Part shown: positions 17,058 to 26,006 of the stretch, in pieces | How positions within the stretch are numbered: position 1 is the first letter of the stretch | Layout of the letters: each line of letters opens with the position of its first letter | From: Schlegelella_A sp035995885 | GTDB lineage: Bacteria; Pseudomonadota; Gammaproteobacteria; Burkholderiales; Burkholderiaceae_C | Assembly: GCA_035995885.1 (NCBI GenBank) | Contig: DASYKC010000161.1 | Coordinates: forward strand, 1 to 64,000 | Direction of reading: 5' to 3' | DNA length: 64,000 bases | Notes under the pieces: generated by a model | What the model was told of the DNA's origin: nothing | What the model saw: only the letters and a program-made list of their open reading frames with translations | Database searches by the model: none | Translations under genes and position numbers: made by a program

Positions 17058-18983
17058 CTAGCGCGGCTCGCTGGCGGCGTCGCGCGGCGCCGTCGCTGCT
17101 GCCTCGTTGACGCTCACCTTGAAGCGCGACTTCAGCGCCGCGTAATACGCCTGCGCCTCGGCCTCGGCCCAGACCTGTGCGTACTGGGCCATGGCCTTGG
17201 CCGGATCGGCGACGACCGGATCGCGGCCGACCGTCTTGGCGATCTTGACGACCGCGAAGCCCTGGTCGCCGAGCGGAACGCCGACGAACGCCGGCAGCTT
17301 CGGCAGCGGCGCCTTCAGGATCGCGTCGAGCAGCGGCCGCGGCAGATCGCGCGGCTGCGCCCGCGAGACGACGATGGTCTCGCCAGTGAATGCCTCGGTC
17401 GGCGCAGCGCGCGCCTTGTCGAGGCGCTCGCTGCCCAGCTTCGTCGCCAGCGCCGCGGCCTGCGTCGCGGCGAGCTGCTGACGCACGCGGTCCTTGACTT
17501 CGGCAAACGGCAGCTGGTGCGCCGGCGCGTACTGGACGACGCGGCCGGCGGCGAGCTGGTTCGAGCCGACGTCGATCGCCTTCGTGTTGCGCTTGTCGCG
17601 CGTCACGTCGCTCGCGAACAGCGCCTCGAGGAAGCGCGGGTTGGCGAGCGCGCCGCTCGCGCCCGGCGCCGGCATCCGCGTCACGTTCTTGGCGGTGCGG
17701 ATCTCAAGCTTCCACTTGTCGGCGGCCGGCTTGAGGCTGTCGGCCTGCTCGTAGACCGTGTCGCCGAACTCGACGGCGGCGTCGGCGAACTTCTTCTGCG
17801 CGAGCTGATTCTTGACCTCGGTCTCGATCGCGGCGCGCACCGAGTCGAAGCTCTTCTTGTCGCCGCCGCGCGCGCCGGTCACCTGGATGATGTGATAGCC
17901 GAACTCGCTCTCGACGATGCCGCTGGTCTCGCCCGGCTTCATGCCGAACGCTGCGTCCTCGAACGGCTTGACCATCGCGCCGCGGCCGAAGAAGTCGAGG
18001 TCGCCGCCCTTGGCGGCCGAGCCCTCGTCGTCGGAATTCCTGCGCGCGATCTCGGCGAACGACTGCGGGTTCTTGCGCACCTCGGCGAGCAGACCTTCGG
18101 CCTTGGCGCGGGCCTTGTCGCGCTCGGCCTTGGGCGCGTCCTTGTCGGCCTTGACCAGGATGTGGCTGGCGCGGCGCTCCTCGGGCGCGGTGTAGCGCTT
18201 CTCGTTCTCGGCGTAGTACTTGCGCAGGTCGTCCTCGGAGACGGCGATGTTCTTCTTCACCGAATCGAGGTCGAGCGTCACGTACTCGATCGTCGCCTGC
18301 TCGGGCGCCTGGAACTGGGCCGCGTGCAGCGGATCCTTGTAGTACGCCTCGACCTCGGCGTCGCTCGGCTTCACCTTGGCGAGCTGGTCCTTGGCGTCGA
18401 AGCGCTCGACCTGCACTTCGCGCTGCTGGTACATCGCCTCGAGCGCGGCCGACGCGGCCGCGGCCGGCGCGATCGCCGAGGTGCCGAGCGGCTGCATCAC
18501 CTGGCGCCGCGACAGGTCCTGGCGCAGCCGCTCGGCGAACTGCTCGGACGACATGCCGAGCGCGGTCAGCGTGTCGCGGTTGATGCTGCCGTCGGGGTTG
18601 CGCAGCGACGCGTACTCCGGGTCGCCCTTGAAGGCGCGCTCGAGGCGGTCGTCGGTCATGGCGAGGTGGAGCTTGTCGGCGGCGACCAGCGTCACGCGGT
18701 CGCGGATCAAGCCGTCGAGCGCGAGGCTTCTCATCTCGGGCGACTCGAACATCTTCGGATCGAGGCTCGGCATCTGGCGCCGCGCCCGGTCGACGCGCTC
18801 GCGCAGGGCCGCATCGAACTCGGCCTGCGTCACCGGCTGGCCGGCGACCTTGGCGACGGTCTGCTGGTCGTTGCCGGCGAAGCGGCTGTAGCCCTGGATG
18901 CCGAAGAAGACGAACGACGGAAAGACGAGCAGCACGAGCAGGAACTGCAGCGTGCGCGTGTGGCGGCGGAAGAAATCGAACAT
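17058..18983 (-). CDS. ppiD: Peptidyl-prolyl isomerase/chaperone PpiD (SurA N-terminal + parvulin)
   Basis: Inner-membrane anchored periplasmic chaperone of 641 residues. One membrane helix (about 13-33, LQFLLVLLVFPSFVFFGIQG) is followed by a SurA-like N-terminal region (VAKVAGQPVTQAEFDAALRE) and a parvulin domain at about 265-365 (RRASHILVKADKD, GGDLDFFGRGAMVKPFEDA, GYHIIQVTG). The C-terminal region contains a second degenerate parvulin-like part. In the family it assists folding of secreted and outer-membrane proteins near SecYEG. Upstream lie a 24-bp palindrome, tRNA-Val and hupB, the usual neighbours. Confidence 0.93.
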   Translation of the reverse strand: MFDFFRRHTRTLQFLLVLLVFPSFVFFGIQGYSRFAGNDQQTVAKVAGQPVTQAEFDAALRERVDRARRQMPSLDPKMFESPEMRSLALDGLIRDRVTLVAADKLHLAMTDDRLERAFKGDPEYASLRNPDGSINRDTLTALGMSSEQFAERLRQDLSRRQVMQPLGTSAIAPAAAASAALEAMYQQREVQVERFDAKDQLAKVKPSDAEVEAYYKDPLHAAQFQAPEQATIEYVTLDLDSVKKNIAVSEDDLRKYYAENEKRYTAPEERRASHILVKADKDAPKAERDKARAKAEGLLAEVRKNPQSFAEIARRNSDDEGSAAKGGDLDFFGRGAMVKPFEDAAFGMKPGETSGIVESEFGYHIIQVTGARGGDKKSFDSVRAAIETEVKNQLAQKKFADAAVEFGDTVYEQADSLKPAADKWKLEIRTAKNVTRMPAPGASGALANPRFLEALFASDVTRDKRNTKAIDVGSNQLAAGRVVQYAPAHQLPFAEVKDRVRQQLAATQAAALATKLGSERLDKARAAPTEAFTGETIVVSRAQPRDLPRPLLDAILKAPLPKLPAFVGVPLGDQGFAVVKIAKTVGRDPVVADPAKAMAQYAQVWAEAEAQAYYAALKSRFKVSVNEAAATAPRDAASEPR

Positions 18984-19001
18984 CGGGGTTTCAGATGCAG
19001 G

Positions 19002-19025
19002 AAAGGCGAACCGCGGTTCGCCTTT
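19002..19025. repeat. Perfect 24-bp palindrome between tRNA-Val and ppiD
   Basis: AAAGGCGAACCG followed by its exact complement CGGTTCGCCTTT. As RNA on the minus strand it forms a 10-bp stem with a CGCG loop and a short TTT run, 18 bp before the ppiD start. It could end tRNA-Val/hupB transcription or act in the ppiD leader. Being symmetric, it could also bind a dimeric regulator. Confidence 0.6.
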
Positions 19026-19087
19026 CGTCGAAGAGGCCGGAATTCTAGCCGAGCGGGTGCTTCCAACCGCGGCGCGCGGGCATGGGA

Positions 19088-19163
19088 TGGTGGGTGCTGA
19101 GGGGCTCGAACCCCCGACCTACGCCTTGTAAGGGCGCCGCTCTACCAGCTGAGCTAAGCACCC
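19088..19163 (-). tRNA. tRNA-Val (TAC)
   Basis: Complete cloverleaf on the minus strand. The acceptor GGGTGCT pairs with AGCACCC, the anticodon TAC sits in GCGCCCTTACAAGGCGT, the T-loop is GGTTCGAGCC, and CCA is encoded at 19088-19090. It lies 20 bp after hupB and is probably processed from the hupB transcript. Confidence 0.97.
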
Positions 19164-19183
19164 GCGCCGCGCCGGCGCGCGAA

Positions 19184-19456
19184 TCAGTTGAGCGCGTCCT
19201 TGAGCGCCTTGCCGGCGCGAAACTTGGGCACCTTCGCGGCCTTGATCTTGATCGCCGCGCCGGTGCGCGGATTGCGGCCGCTGCGCGCGGCGCGCTTGCC
19301 GACGCTGAAGGTTCCGAAGCCGACCAGCGACACCGCGTTGTTCTTCTTCAGGCTGGTCTTGACGCCACCGATCATGGCCTCGAGAGCGCGCGACGCAGCG
19401 GCCTTCGAAATGTCTGCCTGCCTGGCGATGTGCTCGATCAGTTCGGATTTGTTCAC
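19184..19456 (-). CDS. hupB: DNA-binding protein HU
   Basis: Histone-like nucleoid protein of 90 residues. GTG 19456 gives MNKSELIEHIARQADISKAA, with AGGGGGAAA upstream. The DNA-binding arm carries GRNPRTGAAIKIKAAKVPKF. HU dimers bend DNA and shape the nucleoid. In many proteobacteria lon precedes hupB and ppiD follows; here ppiD and tRNA-Val are present but lon is not adjacent. Confidence 0.95.
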   Translation of the reverse strand: MNKSELIEHIARQADISKAAASRALEAMIGGVKTSLKKNNAVSLVGFGTFSVGKRAARSGRNPRTGAAIKIKAAKVPKFRAGKALKDALN

Positions 19457-19540
19457 AAAAGTTTCCCCCTCAGGAAGCTGTCTCGGAAGTATTCGGTGGT
19501 GCGTCGCGCGACGGCATCGGGTGCTCGTCGGGGCGAAACG

Positions 19541-19569
19541 ATTACAGCGTTGCGAATCTGCAGTGTCAA
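19541..19569 (-). promoter_or_regulatory. Sigma-70 promoter for hupB
   Basis: On the minus strand TTGACA (19569-19564) and TGTAAT (19546-19541) are separated by 17 bp, a near-consensus housekeeping promoter. About 85 bp separate the -10 box from the hupB start, leaving a sizeable leader. Confidence 0.75.
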
Positions 19570-19646
19570 GCAGGGTTGGAGATTCTATTTGTGAGCGGAC
19601 CGAGTAATTCCGCCACCGCTCGTGCAATAGATGCTTGACAGCGCGC

Positions 19647-20744
19647 CTAGCGCGATGCAGCGCTCGCCGCGGCGAGCGCGCCGGCGACGGCGCGGCCGAG
19701 GTCGGATGTCGTCGCCGTGCCGCCGAGGTCGCGCGTCTTCGGGCCGCCGCCGCGCGGGTCGAGCACCGCTTCGATGGCGGCGATGATCGCGTCGTGCGCG
19801 TCGCGGTGGCCGAGGAAATCGAGCATCAGCGCGCCCGACCAGATCTGGCCGATCGGGTTGGCAATCCCCTGGCCGGCGATGTCGGGCGCCGAGCCGTGCA
19901 CCGGCTCGAACAGCGACGGATGCTCACGCGTGGGGTTGATGTTGGCCGAGGGCGCGATGCCGATCGTTCCGGTGCACGCCGGACCGAGGTCGCTCAGGAT
20001 GTCGCCGAAGAGGTTGCTGGCGACGACGGTGTCGAAGATCTGCGGCCGCTGCACGAAGTGGGCGGCGAGGATGTCGATGTGATAGCGGTCGACGCGGACG
20101 TCGGGGAAGCGCTCGGCCATCGCCTCGACGCGCTCGTCCCAGTACGGCATGGTGATGGCGATGCCGTTCGACTTGGTCGCCGACGTGAGGTGCTTCTTCG
20201 GCCGCGACTGCGCCAGCTCGAAGGCGTACTTCAGGACGCGGTCGATGCCGACCTTCGACATCACCGTCTCCTGGACAACGACCTCGCGATCGGTGCCCTC
20301 GAACATCCGCCCGCCGATGCTCGAGTACTCGCCCTCGGTGTTCTCGCGCACGATCATCATGTCGATGTCGCCCGGCACCAGCCCGGCGAGAGGCGAGCGG
20401 ACGCCCGGCATCAGGCGCGCCGGCCGGAGGTTGACGTAAAGATCGAAATCGCGCCTGAACTTGAGCAGCGACCCCCACAGCGAGACGTGGTCGGGGATCT
20501 TCGCCGGCCAGCCGACGGCGCCGAAGAAGATCGCGTCGTGGCCGCCGATGCGCTCCTTCCAGTCGTCGGGCAGCATGCTGCCGTGGCGCTCGTAGTAGCT
20601 CCACGAGGCGAAGTCGAAGTGGTCGACCTCGAGGGCGATGCCGAACCGGCTCGCCGCCGCTTCCAGCACGCGCAGCCCTTCGGGCAGGGTCTCGTTGCCG
20701 ATGCCATCGCCGGCAATGGCGGCGATGCGGTGGGTCTTCTTCAT
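19647..20744 (-). CDS. Tartrate dehydrogenase / D-malate dehydrogenase (decarboxylating)
   Basis: NAD-dependent beta-decarboxylating dehydrogenase of the isopropylmalate/isocitrate dehydrogenase family, 365 residues. It has IAGDGIGNE at the N-terminus, IVRENTEGEYSSIGG, TSATKSNGIAITMPYWDE, VASNLFGDILSDLGP and EPVHGSAPDIAGQGIANPIG. FDFASWSYYERHGSMLPDDW marks the TtuC/DmlA subgroup rather than LeuB, so it may act on tartrate, D-malate or related acids; the exact substrate is uncertain. The start overlaps the end of the upstream permease gene by 4 bp. Confidence 0.88.
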   Translation of the reverse strand: MKKTHRIAAIAGDGIGNETLPEGLRVLEAAASRFGIALEVDHFDFASWSYYERHGSMLPDDWKERIGGHDAIFFGAVGWPAKIPDHVSLWGSLLKFRRDFDLYVNLRPARLMPGVRSPLAGLVPGDIDMMIVRENTEGEYSSIGGRMFEGTDREVVVQETVMSKVGIDRVLKYAFELAQSRPKKHLTSATKSNGIAITMPYWDERVEAMAERFPDVRVDRYHIDILAAHFVQRPQIFDTVVASNLFGDILSDLGPACTGTIGIAPSANINPTREHPSLFEPVHGSAPDIAGQGIANPIGQIWSGALMLDFLGHRDAHDAIIAAIEAVLDPRGGGPKTRDLGGTATTSDLGRAVAGALAAASAASR

Positions 20745-21646
20745 GTCGGTGTCTCCTTCGCTTCGTTGGCCGGACGGACGACCAGCGCCACGCCGACGAC
20801 GGTCAATGCCACGCCCGCCATCATCGCCGGCGTCAGCGACTCGCCGAAGAGGGCCCACGCCATCAGTGCGGTGCACGGCGGCACCAGGTACAGCAGGCTG
20901 GTCACGGCGGTCGCTTCGCCGCGCTGGATGAGAAGGTACAGCAACGAGCTGCCGCCGAGGGTGAGGACGCCGACCGACCAGGCCATCGCCAGGACGAGGT
21001 TGAGATGCCAGTCCATCGGCTCGGTCTCGAGCAGGGCGAGCGGCAGGCAGACGATGAAGGCGGCGATCATCTGCACCGCGCTCGCCGTGCGGACGTCGCA
21101 GGGCGCGAGGAAGCGCTTCTGGTAGAGCGTGCCGGTCGTGATGCCGAGGAGCGCGACGGTCGCCATCGCCAGGTTCGCCGGCGTCACCTCGCCGCCGAGC
21201 TTCCTCCAGACGACCAGGCCGATGCCGGCGAAGCCGAGGACGAGGCCGAGCCACTGGCGCGCGGCGACCGCCGAAGCGACGCGCGACTTGGCGCTGCGCG
21301 TCAGCCAGAGCGCGGTCAGCACCGGCTGCAGGCCGACCAGCAGGGCGGCCGTGCCGGCGCCCAGCCCCGCCTTCACCGCCGCCCACACGCCGCCGAGGTA
21401 GGCCGCCTGCATCAGCACGCCGGTGACGGCGAGGTGGACCCATTGCCAGCGCCCCTTCGGCCAGGCAGCGCCGGCGATGACGATCCAGACGACGAGGCAG
21501 AGCGCCGAAAGCGCGAAGCGCATCGTCAGGAAGCCGAACGGCGGCGCATGCGGCATCGCCAGCCTTGCGACGACGAAGCCGGTCGACCAGATCAGGACGA
21601 AGAGCCACGGCATCGCCCGCACGAAGCCGGCACGTTCAACGGACAC
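20741..21646 (-). CDS. DMT superfamily (EamA) transporter
   Basis: Inner-membrane permease of 301 residues with about ten hydrophobic helices and the internal EamA duplication. It starts MSVERAGFVRAMPWLFVLIW; GFVVARLAMPHAPPFGF is typical of the family. The gene overlaps pgsA at its start by 11 bp and the tartrate/malate dehydrogenase at its end by 4 bp. Co-transcription suggests export of a metabolite linked to that enzyme, but this is only inferred. Confidence 0.88.
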   Translation of the reverse strand: MSVERAGFVRAMPWLFVLIWSTGFVVARLAMPHAPPFGFLTMRFALSALCLVVWIVIAGAAWPKGRWQWVHLAVTGVLMQAAYLGGVWAAVKAGLGAGTAALLVGLQPVLTALWLTRSAKSRVASAVAARQWLGLVLGFAGIGLVVWRKLGGEVTPANLAMATVALLGITTGTLYQKRFLAPCDVRTASAVQMIAAFIVCLPLALLETEPMDWHLNLVLAMAWSVGVLTLGGSSLLYLLIQRGEATAVTSLLYLVPPCTALMAWALFGESLTPAMMAGVALTVVGVALVVRPANEAKETPT

Positions 21647-22202
21647 GGGCGCGAATTTCCGGCAGAGCCTTTTGCAGGTAGTAGACCATCGACCAGATCG
21701 TCAGCACGGCCGAGACGATGATGAGGACGGTGCCCCAGCGCTGGGTGTCGATCAGCCCGAACAGCGTGCCGTGATAGAGCAGGAACGGGATCGCGATCAT
21801 CTGCACGACGGTCTTCACCTTGCCGAGCATGTGCACGGCGACGCTGCGCGACGCGCCGATCTGCGCCATCCACTCGCGCAGCGCCGAGATCGCGATCTCG
21901 CGGCCGATGATGACCAGGGCGATCAAGGCGTGCAGCCGGCCGAGGTGGACGAGCACCAGCAAGGCCGCGGTGACGAGGAACTTGTCGGCGACGGGGTCGA
22001 GGAAGGCGCCGAACGACGACGTCATGTCGAGCTTTCGCGCGAGGAAGCCGTCGGCCCAGTCGGTGAGCGCGAACAGGATGAAGAGCGCGGTGCCGACGAG
22101 GTTCTGCGTCTCGGCCGGCAGGCCGGTGTAGTAGACGCCGACGACGAGCGGAATCGCGACGATGCGCGCCCAGGTCAAGAGCGTCGGCAGATTGAAGAAC
22201 AT
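21636..22202 (-). CDS. pgsA: CDP-diacylglycerol--glycerol-3-phosphate 3-phosphatidyltransferase
   Basis: Makes phosphatidylglycerophosphate, the first step to phosphatidylglycerol and cardiolipin. 188 residues with several membrane helices and the CDP-alcohol transferase signature in DWADGFLARKLDM plus GAFLDPVADK (the D..DG..AR and G...D...D pattern). MFFNLPTLLTWARI is the usual N-terminus. It follows uvrC and a lipoprotein on the same strand, an order (uvrC-pgsA) common in proteobacteria. Confidence 0.94.
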   Translation of the reverse strand: MFFNLPTLLTWARIVAIPLVVGVYYTGLPAETQNLVGTALFILFALTDWADGFLARKLDMTSSFGAFLDPVADKFLVTAALLVLVHLGRLHALIALVIIGREIAISALREWMAQIGASRSVAVHMLGKVKTVVQMIAIPFLLYHGTLFGLIDTQRWGTVLIIVSAVLTIWSMVYYLQKALPEIRARVR

Positions 22203-22229
22203 CGCGGGATTGTGCCGGGCGACGGCCGA

Positions 22230-22805
22230 TCAACGATCGAGCGTGCGCGGCTTGAACTTGCGGGCGTCGTCGAAGAGGAAGGTCTCGGTGAACTTCCACG
22301 GCCGGGGCAGGCGCGAGACGTCGCCGAAGGGCGCGGCGCGGCGCACCGCGTCGACGGCGATCTTCAGCGTGTCCTTGGCCTCGCGCGGCTCGCGCAGGAT
22401 CTCGATGCGGCGAACGCTGCCGTCGCCGTTGAGCTCGACCTCGAGCACCGGGATCGCGAGCAGCTGGTCGGGAACGCGGCCCAGGTAGGTGATGTCGGGG
22501 TTGGCGGCGACCAGGCGCTCGGCCGCCTGCTGGCGCACCTCGAGCCAGTTGCGTCCGGGCTTCGGCACGCCGAGGGGGCGGCGCGCTTCCCCTGGCGGCG
22601 CGGCCGCGACAGCCGTGGCCGGCGCCGCAGAAGGCTTCGTCGATGGCGTCGTCGTCGCGCCGCGCCGGCTCGAATCGCCTTCGCCGGGCGCACGATCCGC
22701 GCTCGGACCCGTGCACGCGACGACGCCGATCGCGAGCGCTGCCATCGCGCGCTGCCAGGCGATGCCGCCGGGTCGCGAGCCTGGCTTGGAATCAATGCAG
22801 GGCAC
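22230..22805 (-). CDS. Putative lipoprotein with a TonB C-terminal-like domain
   Basis: Protein of about 191 residues with an N-terminal signal ending in the lipobox-like AIGVVAC, an alanine/proline linker, and a C-terminal alpha/beta domain (AIPVLEVELNGDGSVRRIEI, WKFTETFLFDDARKFK) like the TonB C-terminus. There is no membrane anchor beyond the signal. GTG 22805 has GAGGAG seven bases upstream and lies within the end of uvrC; ATG 22829 or 22745 are alternatives. It resembles the protein at 48719-49174, so the two look paralogous. Sits between uvrC and pgsA, 27 bp from the latter. Function unknown. Confidence 0.65.
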   Translation of the reverse strand: MPCIDSKPGSRPGGIAWQRAMAALAIGVVACTGPSADRAPGEGDSSRRGATTTPSTKPSAAPATAVAAAPPGEARRPLGVPKPGRNWLEVRQQAAERLVAANPDITYLGRVPDQLLAIPVLEVELNGDGSVRRIEILREPREAKDTLKIAVDAVRRAAPFGDVSRLPRPWKFTETFLFDDARKFKPRTLDR

Positions 22806-24759
22806 GATAGATCTCCTCGGCGAGCTCATGCGAAATGCCTTCGACCGTCGTCAGGTCCTCGACGCTGGCCCGGCCGACGCCGCGCGCGCCGCCGAAGCGC
22901 TGCAGCAACCGGGCCCTCTTCTTCGGCCCGACGCCGGGGATGTCCTCGAGCGAGCTGGCACCGGTGCGGACGCTGGCGCGGCGCGCCCGCATGCCGGTGA
23001 TCGCGAATCGATGCGCCTCGTCGCGGATCTGGGCAATCAGCATCAGCGCCGCCGACTCGCGGCCGAGGGCGATCTTCGGCCGGCCGTCGGCGAAGACGAG
23101 CTCCTCGAGGCCGACCTTCCTCGCTTCGCCCTTCTCGACGCCGACGATTCGCGACAGCTCGATGCCGAGCTCCTCGAACACCTCACGCGCGACCGAGACC
23201 TGGCCACGGCCGCCGTCGACGAGCACCAGATCGGGAAGCCGGCCGTTGCCCTGCGCCGCCGCCTCGACCAGCTTGGCATAGCGCCGCACGAGCACCTGGC
23301 GCATCGCGGCGTAGTCGTCGCCCGGCGTGATGCCGGCGATGTTGTAGCGCCGGTACTGCGAGCTCTGCATCTTGTGCGCCTCGAAGACGACGCACGACGC
23401 CTGCGTCGCCTCGCCCGCGGTGTGGCTGACATCCAGGCATTCGATCCGGAAGGCGTGCAGGTCCTCGACCGCGAGGTCGAGCGCATCGACGAGGGCGCGC
23501 GTGCGCGCCTGCTGCGAGCCTTCCTCGGCGAGCAACTGGGCCAGGCGCAGCGCCGCGCCGTTGATGCACATGTCGAGCCAGGCGCGGCGCGGCTCGCGCG
23601 GCTGATGCTGGACTGCGGCGCGGACGCCGCTGCGCGCCGCCAGCGTCTCGATCAGCGCCTTGTCGACCGGGTGGCTGACGATCAGCAGCGGCGGCATGCC
23701 GCCCTCGAGGTAGTGCTGGGCGATGAACGCCTCGAGGACGCGCACCTCGAGCGACTTCGGCGCGTCGACGAGCGCCTCCTCGCCCTCGCCGCCGGCATCG
23801 GCTTCGCTCTCGGCGGCGACGTCGATCGCGTTGTCGACGTGCTTCGGAAAGTACGGCCGGTCGCCGAGATGCCGGCCGCCGCGCACCATCGCCAGGTTGA
23901 CGCAGGCGCGGCCGCCGTCGACCTTGACCGCGAGGACGTCGGTGTCGATCGCCCGGCCGCCGGTGTTGTCCTCGACCGCCTGCTGGTGCAGGACGCGCGA
24001 GAGCGAGCCGATCTGGTTGCGGATGTCGGCCGCCTGCTCGAACTGCAGCGCCTCCGCACGCGCCATCATCTGCCCCTGCAGCGAGTCCATCAGCTCCTGC
24101 TGCTCGCCGCGCAGGAAGCGCTCGGCGTTGGCGACGTCGCGGGCGTAGTCCTCGGGCGATACGTAGCCGACGCACGGCGCCGAGCAGCGCTTGATCTGGT
24201 AGAGCAGGCACGGCCGCGTCCGATTCGCGAACACGGTGTCCTCGCAGGTGCGGATGTGGAAGACCTTCTGGATCAGCTGGATCGAGTCCTTCACCGCCCA
24301 CGCCGTCGGGAACGGGCCGAAGTAGCGGTGCTTCTGGTCGACCGCGCCGCGGTAGTAGGCGACGCGCGGAAAGCGGTGCGACTCGATCTTGAGGTACGGA
24401 TAGCTCTTGTCGTCGACGAAGCGGATGTTGAAGCGTGGCGCGAGCGCCTTGATCAGGTTGTTCTCGAGCAGCAGCGCCTCGGCCTCGGAGCGGACGACCG
24501 TCGTCTCCATGCGGCAGATCCGCGCCACCATGTGGCCGGTCCAGATCGCGCCTTCGCTGCCGGCGTGGCGCTTGGTGAAGTAGCTCGAGACGCGCTTCTT
24601 CAGATCGCGCGCCTTGCCGACGTAGAGAACGTGGTCGGCGGCGTCGAAGAAGCGGTAGACGCCGGGCAGGTTCGGCAGCGCGGCGACCTCGGCGAGGAGC
24701 CGATCGCGCGCAGCGGCAGGGTCGCTGTCGCGCGGAAGATCGATCGTCGTCTCGCCCAT
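22792..24759 (-). CDS. uvrC: Excinuclease ABC subunit C
   Basis: Dual-incision nuclease of nucleotide excision repair, 655 residues. The N-terminal GIY-YIG domain is visible (LPGVYRFFDAADHVLYVGKA) with CLLYQIKRCSAPCVG downstream. The UvrB-interacting UVR motif falls near residue 215. The C-terminal RNase H-like domain has ECLDVSHTAGEA and VLVDGGRGQVS, followed by a helix-hairpin-helix pair (LEDIPGVGPKKRARLLQRFG). ATG 24759 chosen. Divergent from earP, 109 bp away. Confidence 0.95.
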   Translation of the reverse strand: MGETTIDLPRDSDPAAARDRLLAEVAALPNLPGVYRFFDAADHVLYVGKARDLKKRVSSYFTKRHAGSEGAIWTGHMVARICRMETTVVRSEAEALLLENNLIKALAPRFNIRFVDDKSYPYLKIESHRFPRVAYYRGAVDQKHRYFGPFPTAWAVKDSIQLIQKVFHIRTCEDTVFANRTRPCLLYQIKRCSAPCVGYVSPEDYARDVANAERFLRGEQQELMDSLQGQMMARAEALQFEQAADIRNQIGSLSRVLHQQAVEDNTGGRAIDTDVLAVKVDGGRACVNLAMVRGGRHLGDRPYFPKHVDNAIDVAAESEADAGGEGEEALVDAPKSLEVRVLEAFIAQHYLEGGMPPLLIVSHPVDKALIETLAARSGVRAAVQHQPREPRRAWLDMCINGAALRLAQLLAEEGSQQARTRALVDALDLAVEDLHAFRIECLDVSHTAGEATQASCVVFEAHKMQSSQYRRYNIAGITPGDDYAAMRQVLVRRYAKLVEAAAQGNGRLPDLVLVDGGRGQVSVAREVFEELGIELSRIVGVEKGEARKVGLEELVFADGRPKIALGRESAALMLIAQIRDEAHRFAITGMRARRASVRTGASSLEDIPGVGPKKRARLLQRFGGARGVGRASVEDLTTVEGISHELAEEIYRALH

Positions 24760-24868
24760 CGCCGACGATTGTGCCGCGCGGGTCCGTGCCTCGGCGTCGC
24801 GCGGCGGGCCGCACTCCCGGCGCCGAGGTCTCCGCGGCGCCGCGGCGTGCCGTCTCGATAATCGGCGC

Positions 24869-25930
24869 ATGCAGTGGGACCTCTACTGCCGCGTCGTCGA
24901 CAACTTCGGCGACGTCGGTGTCGCCTGGCGCCTGGCCGCCGATCTCGCCGGCCGCGGCGAATCGGTCCGCCTCGCCGTCGACGATGCGAGCGCGCTCGCC
25001 TGGATGGCGCCCGAGGGCAGGAACGGCGTCGAAGTCGTCGGCTGGAACGACGGCGCGTCGCCGGCGCCCGACGTCGTCGTCGAGCTGTTCGGCGCCGGCC
25101 GGCCGACGGCCGCGTGGCCGAGCGGCACGCCAGCGCCGGTCTTCGTCAACGTCGAGCACCTGAGCGCGGAGCCGTACGTCGAGCGCTCGCACTGCCTGCC
25201 GTCGCCGACGCGACGTTCCGACGAGCCGCCGTCGACGACGTGGTTCTTCTTTCCCGGCTTCAGCGACGCGACCGGCGGCCTGTTGCGCGAGCCGGGGTTG
25301 CTCGATAGCCGCCGCGCGTTCGGGCGCGGCGACGAGTGGCTGACATCGATCGGCGTCGCGACGCGCGCCGGTGAGCGGCGCGTCAGCCTCTTCAGCTATC
25401 GCAACGACGCCGTTGCCGAGCTGCTCGACACCCTCGCCGCGGCACCGACGCTGCTTCTGCTGCCGCCCGGCCCCGCCGCCGACCAGGTCATCGCCGAGCT
25501 GGGCGCTGCGCCGGGCCGCGGCGCCCTGCGCGCCGTGCGCCTGCCGCTGCTCGCCCAGGCCGACTTCGATCGCCTGCTCTGGTCGTGCCAGCTCAACTTC
25601 GTCCGCGGCGAGGACTCGTTCGTTCGCGCCTTCTGGGCCGCCGTGCCGTTCGTCTGGCAGCCCTACGTGCAGGACGACGGCGCCCACGCCGCCAAGCTCG
25701 CGGCCTTTCTCGACCGCTTCCTCGCCGACGCGCCGCCGGCCCTCGACGGCGCGCTGCGGCAGCTCTTCTGGCGCTGGAACGCCAGCGGCAGCGGCTCGCT
25801 CGCGCCGCTGCGGCCCGACCCTCCCCTCTTGGCCGCCTGGATGACGCAGTGCGCGCACTGGCGCGACGCCCTGGCGGCGCAGGACGATCTGGTCACCCGG
25901 CTGGTTCGCTTCGTCGAGTCGAAACGCTAG
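24869..25930 (+). CDS. earP: EF-P arginine rhamnosyltransferase EarP
   Basis: Inverting GT-B glycosyltransferase that adds rhamnose from dTDP-L-rhamnose to arginine 32 of EF-P; 353 residues. Family motifs are DNFGDVGVAWRLA at residues 10-22, with the essential aspartates, and RGEDSFVRAFWAAVPFVWQ near residue 250 with the catalytic-region glutamate, followed by YVQDDGAHAAKL. efp follows 76 bp downstream, the normal partner. Confidence 0.95.
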   Translation: MQWDLYCRVVDNFGDVGVAWRLAADLAGRGESVRLAVDDASALAWMAPEGRNGVEVVGWNDGASPAPDVVVELFGAGRPTAAWPSGTPAPVFVNVEHLSAEPYVERSHCLPSPTRRSDEPPSTTWFFFPGFSDATGGLLREPGLLDSRRAFGRGDEWLTSIGVATRAGERRVSLFSYRNDAVAELLDTLAAAPTLLLLPPGPAADQVIAELGAAPGRGALRAVRLPLLAQADFDRLLWSCQLNFVRGEDSFVRAFWAAVPFVWQPYVQDDGAHAAKLAAFLDRFLADAPPALDGALRQLFWRWNASGSGSLAPLRPDPPLLAAWMTQCAHWRDALAAQDDLVTRLVRFVESKR

Positions 25931-26006
25931 AATTCGAGGCTTTGCGCGCCGCTGACGGCACCGTTGTCAGTCATCCCCGCGGCCGCGCTTCCCTTGGATC
26001 AACGCC

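Noticed and set aside
20741..21646. A plus-strand gene opposite the DMT permease (frames around 21005-21721)
   Set aside because: Only shadow sequence; the minus-strand frame has clear membrane helices.
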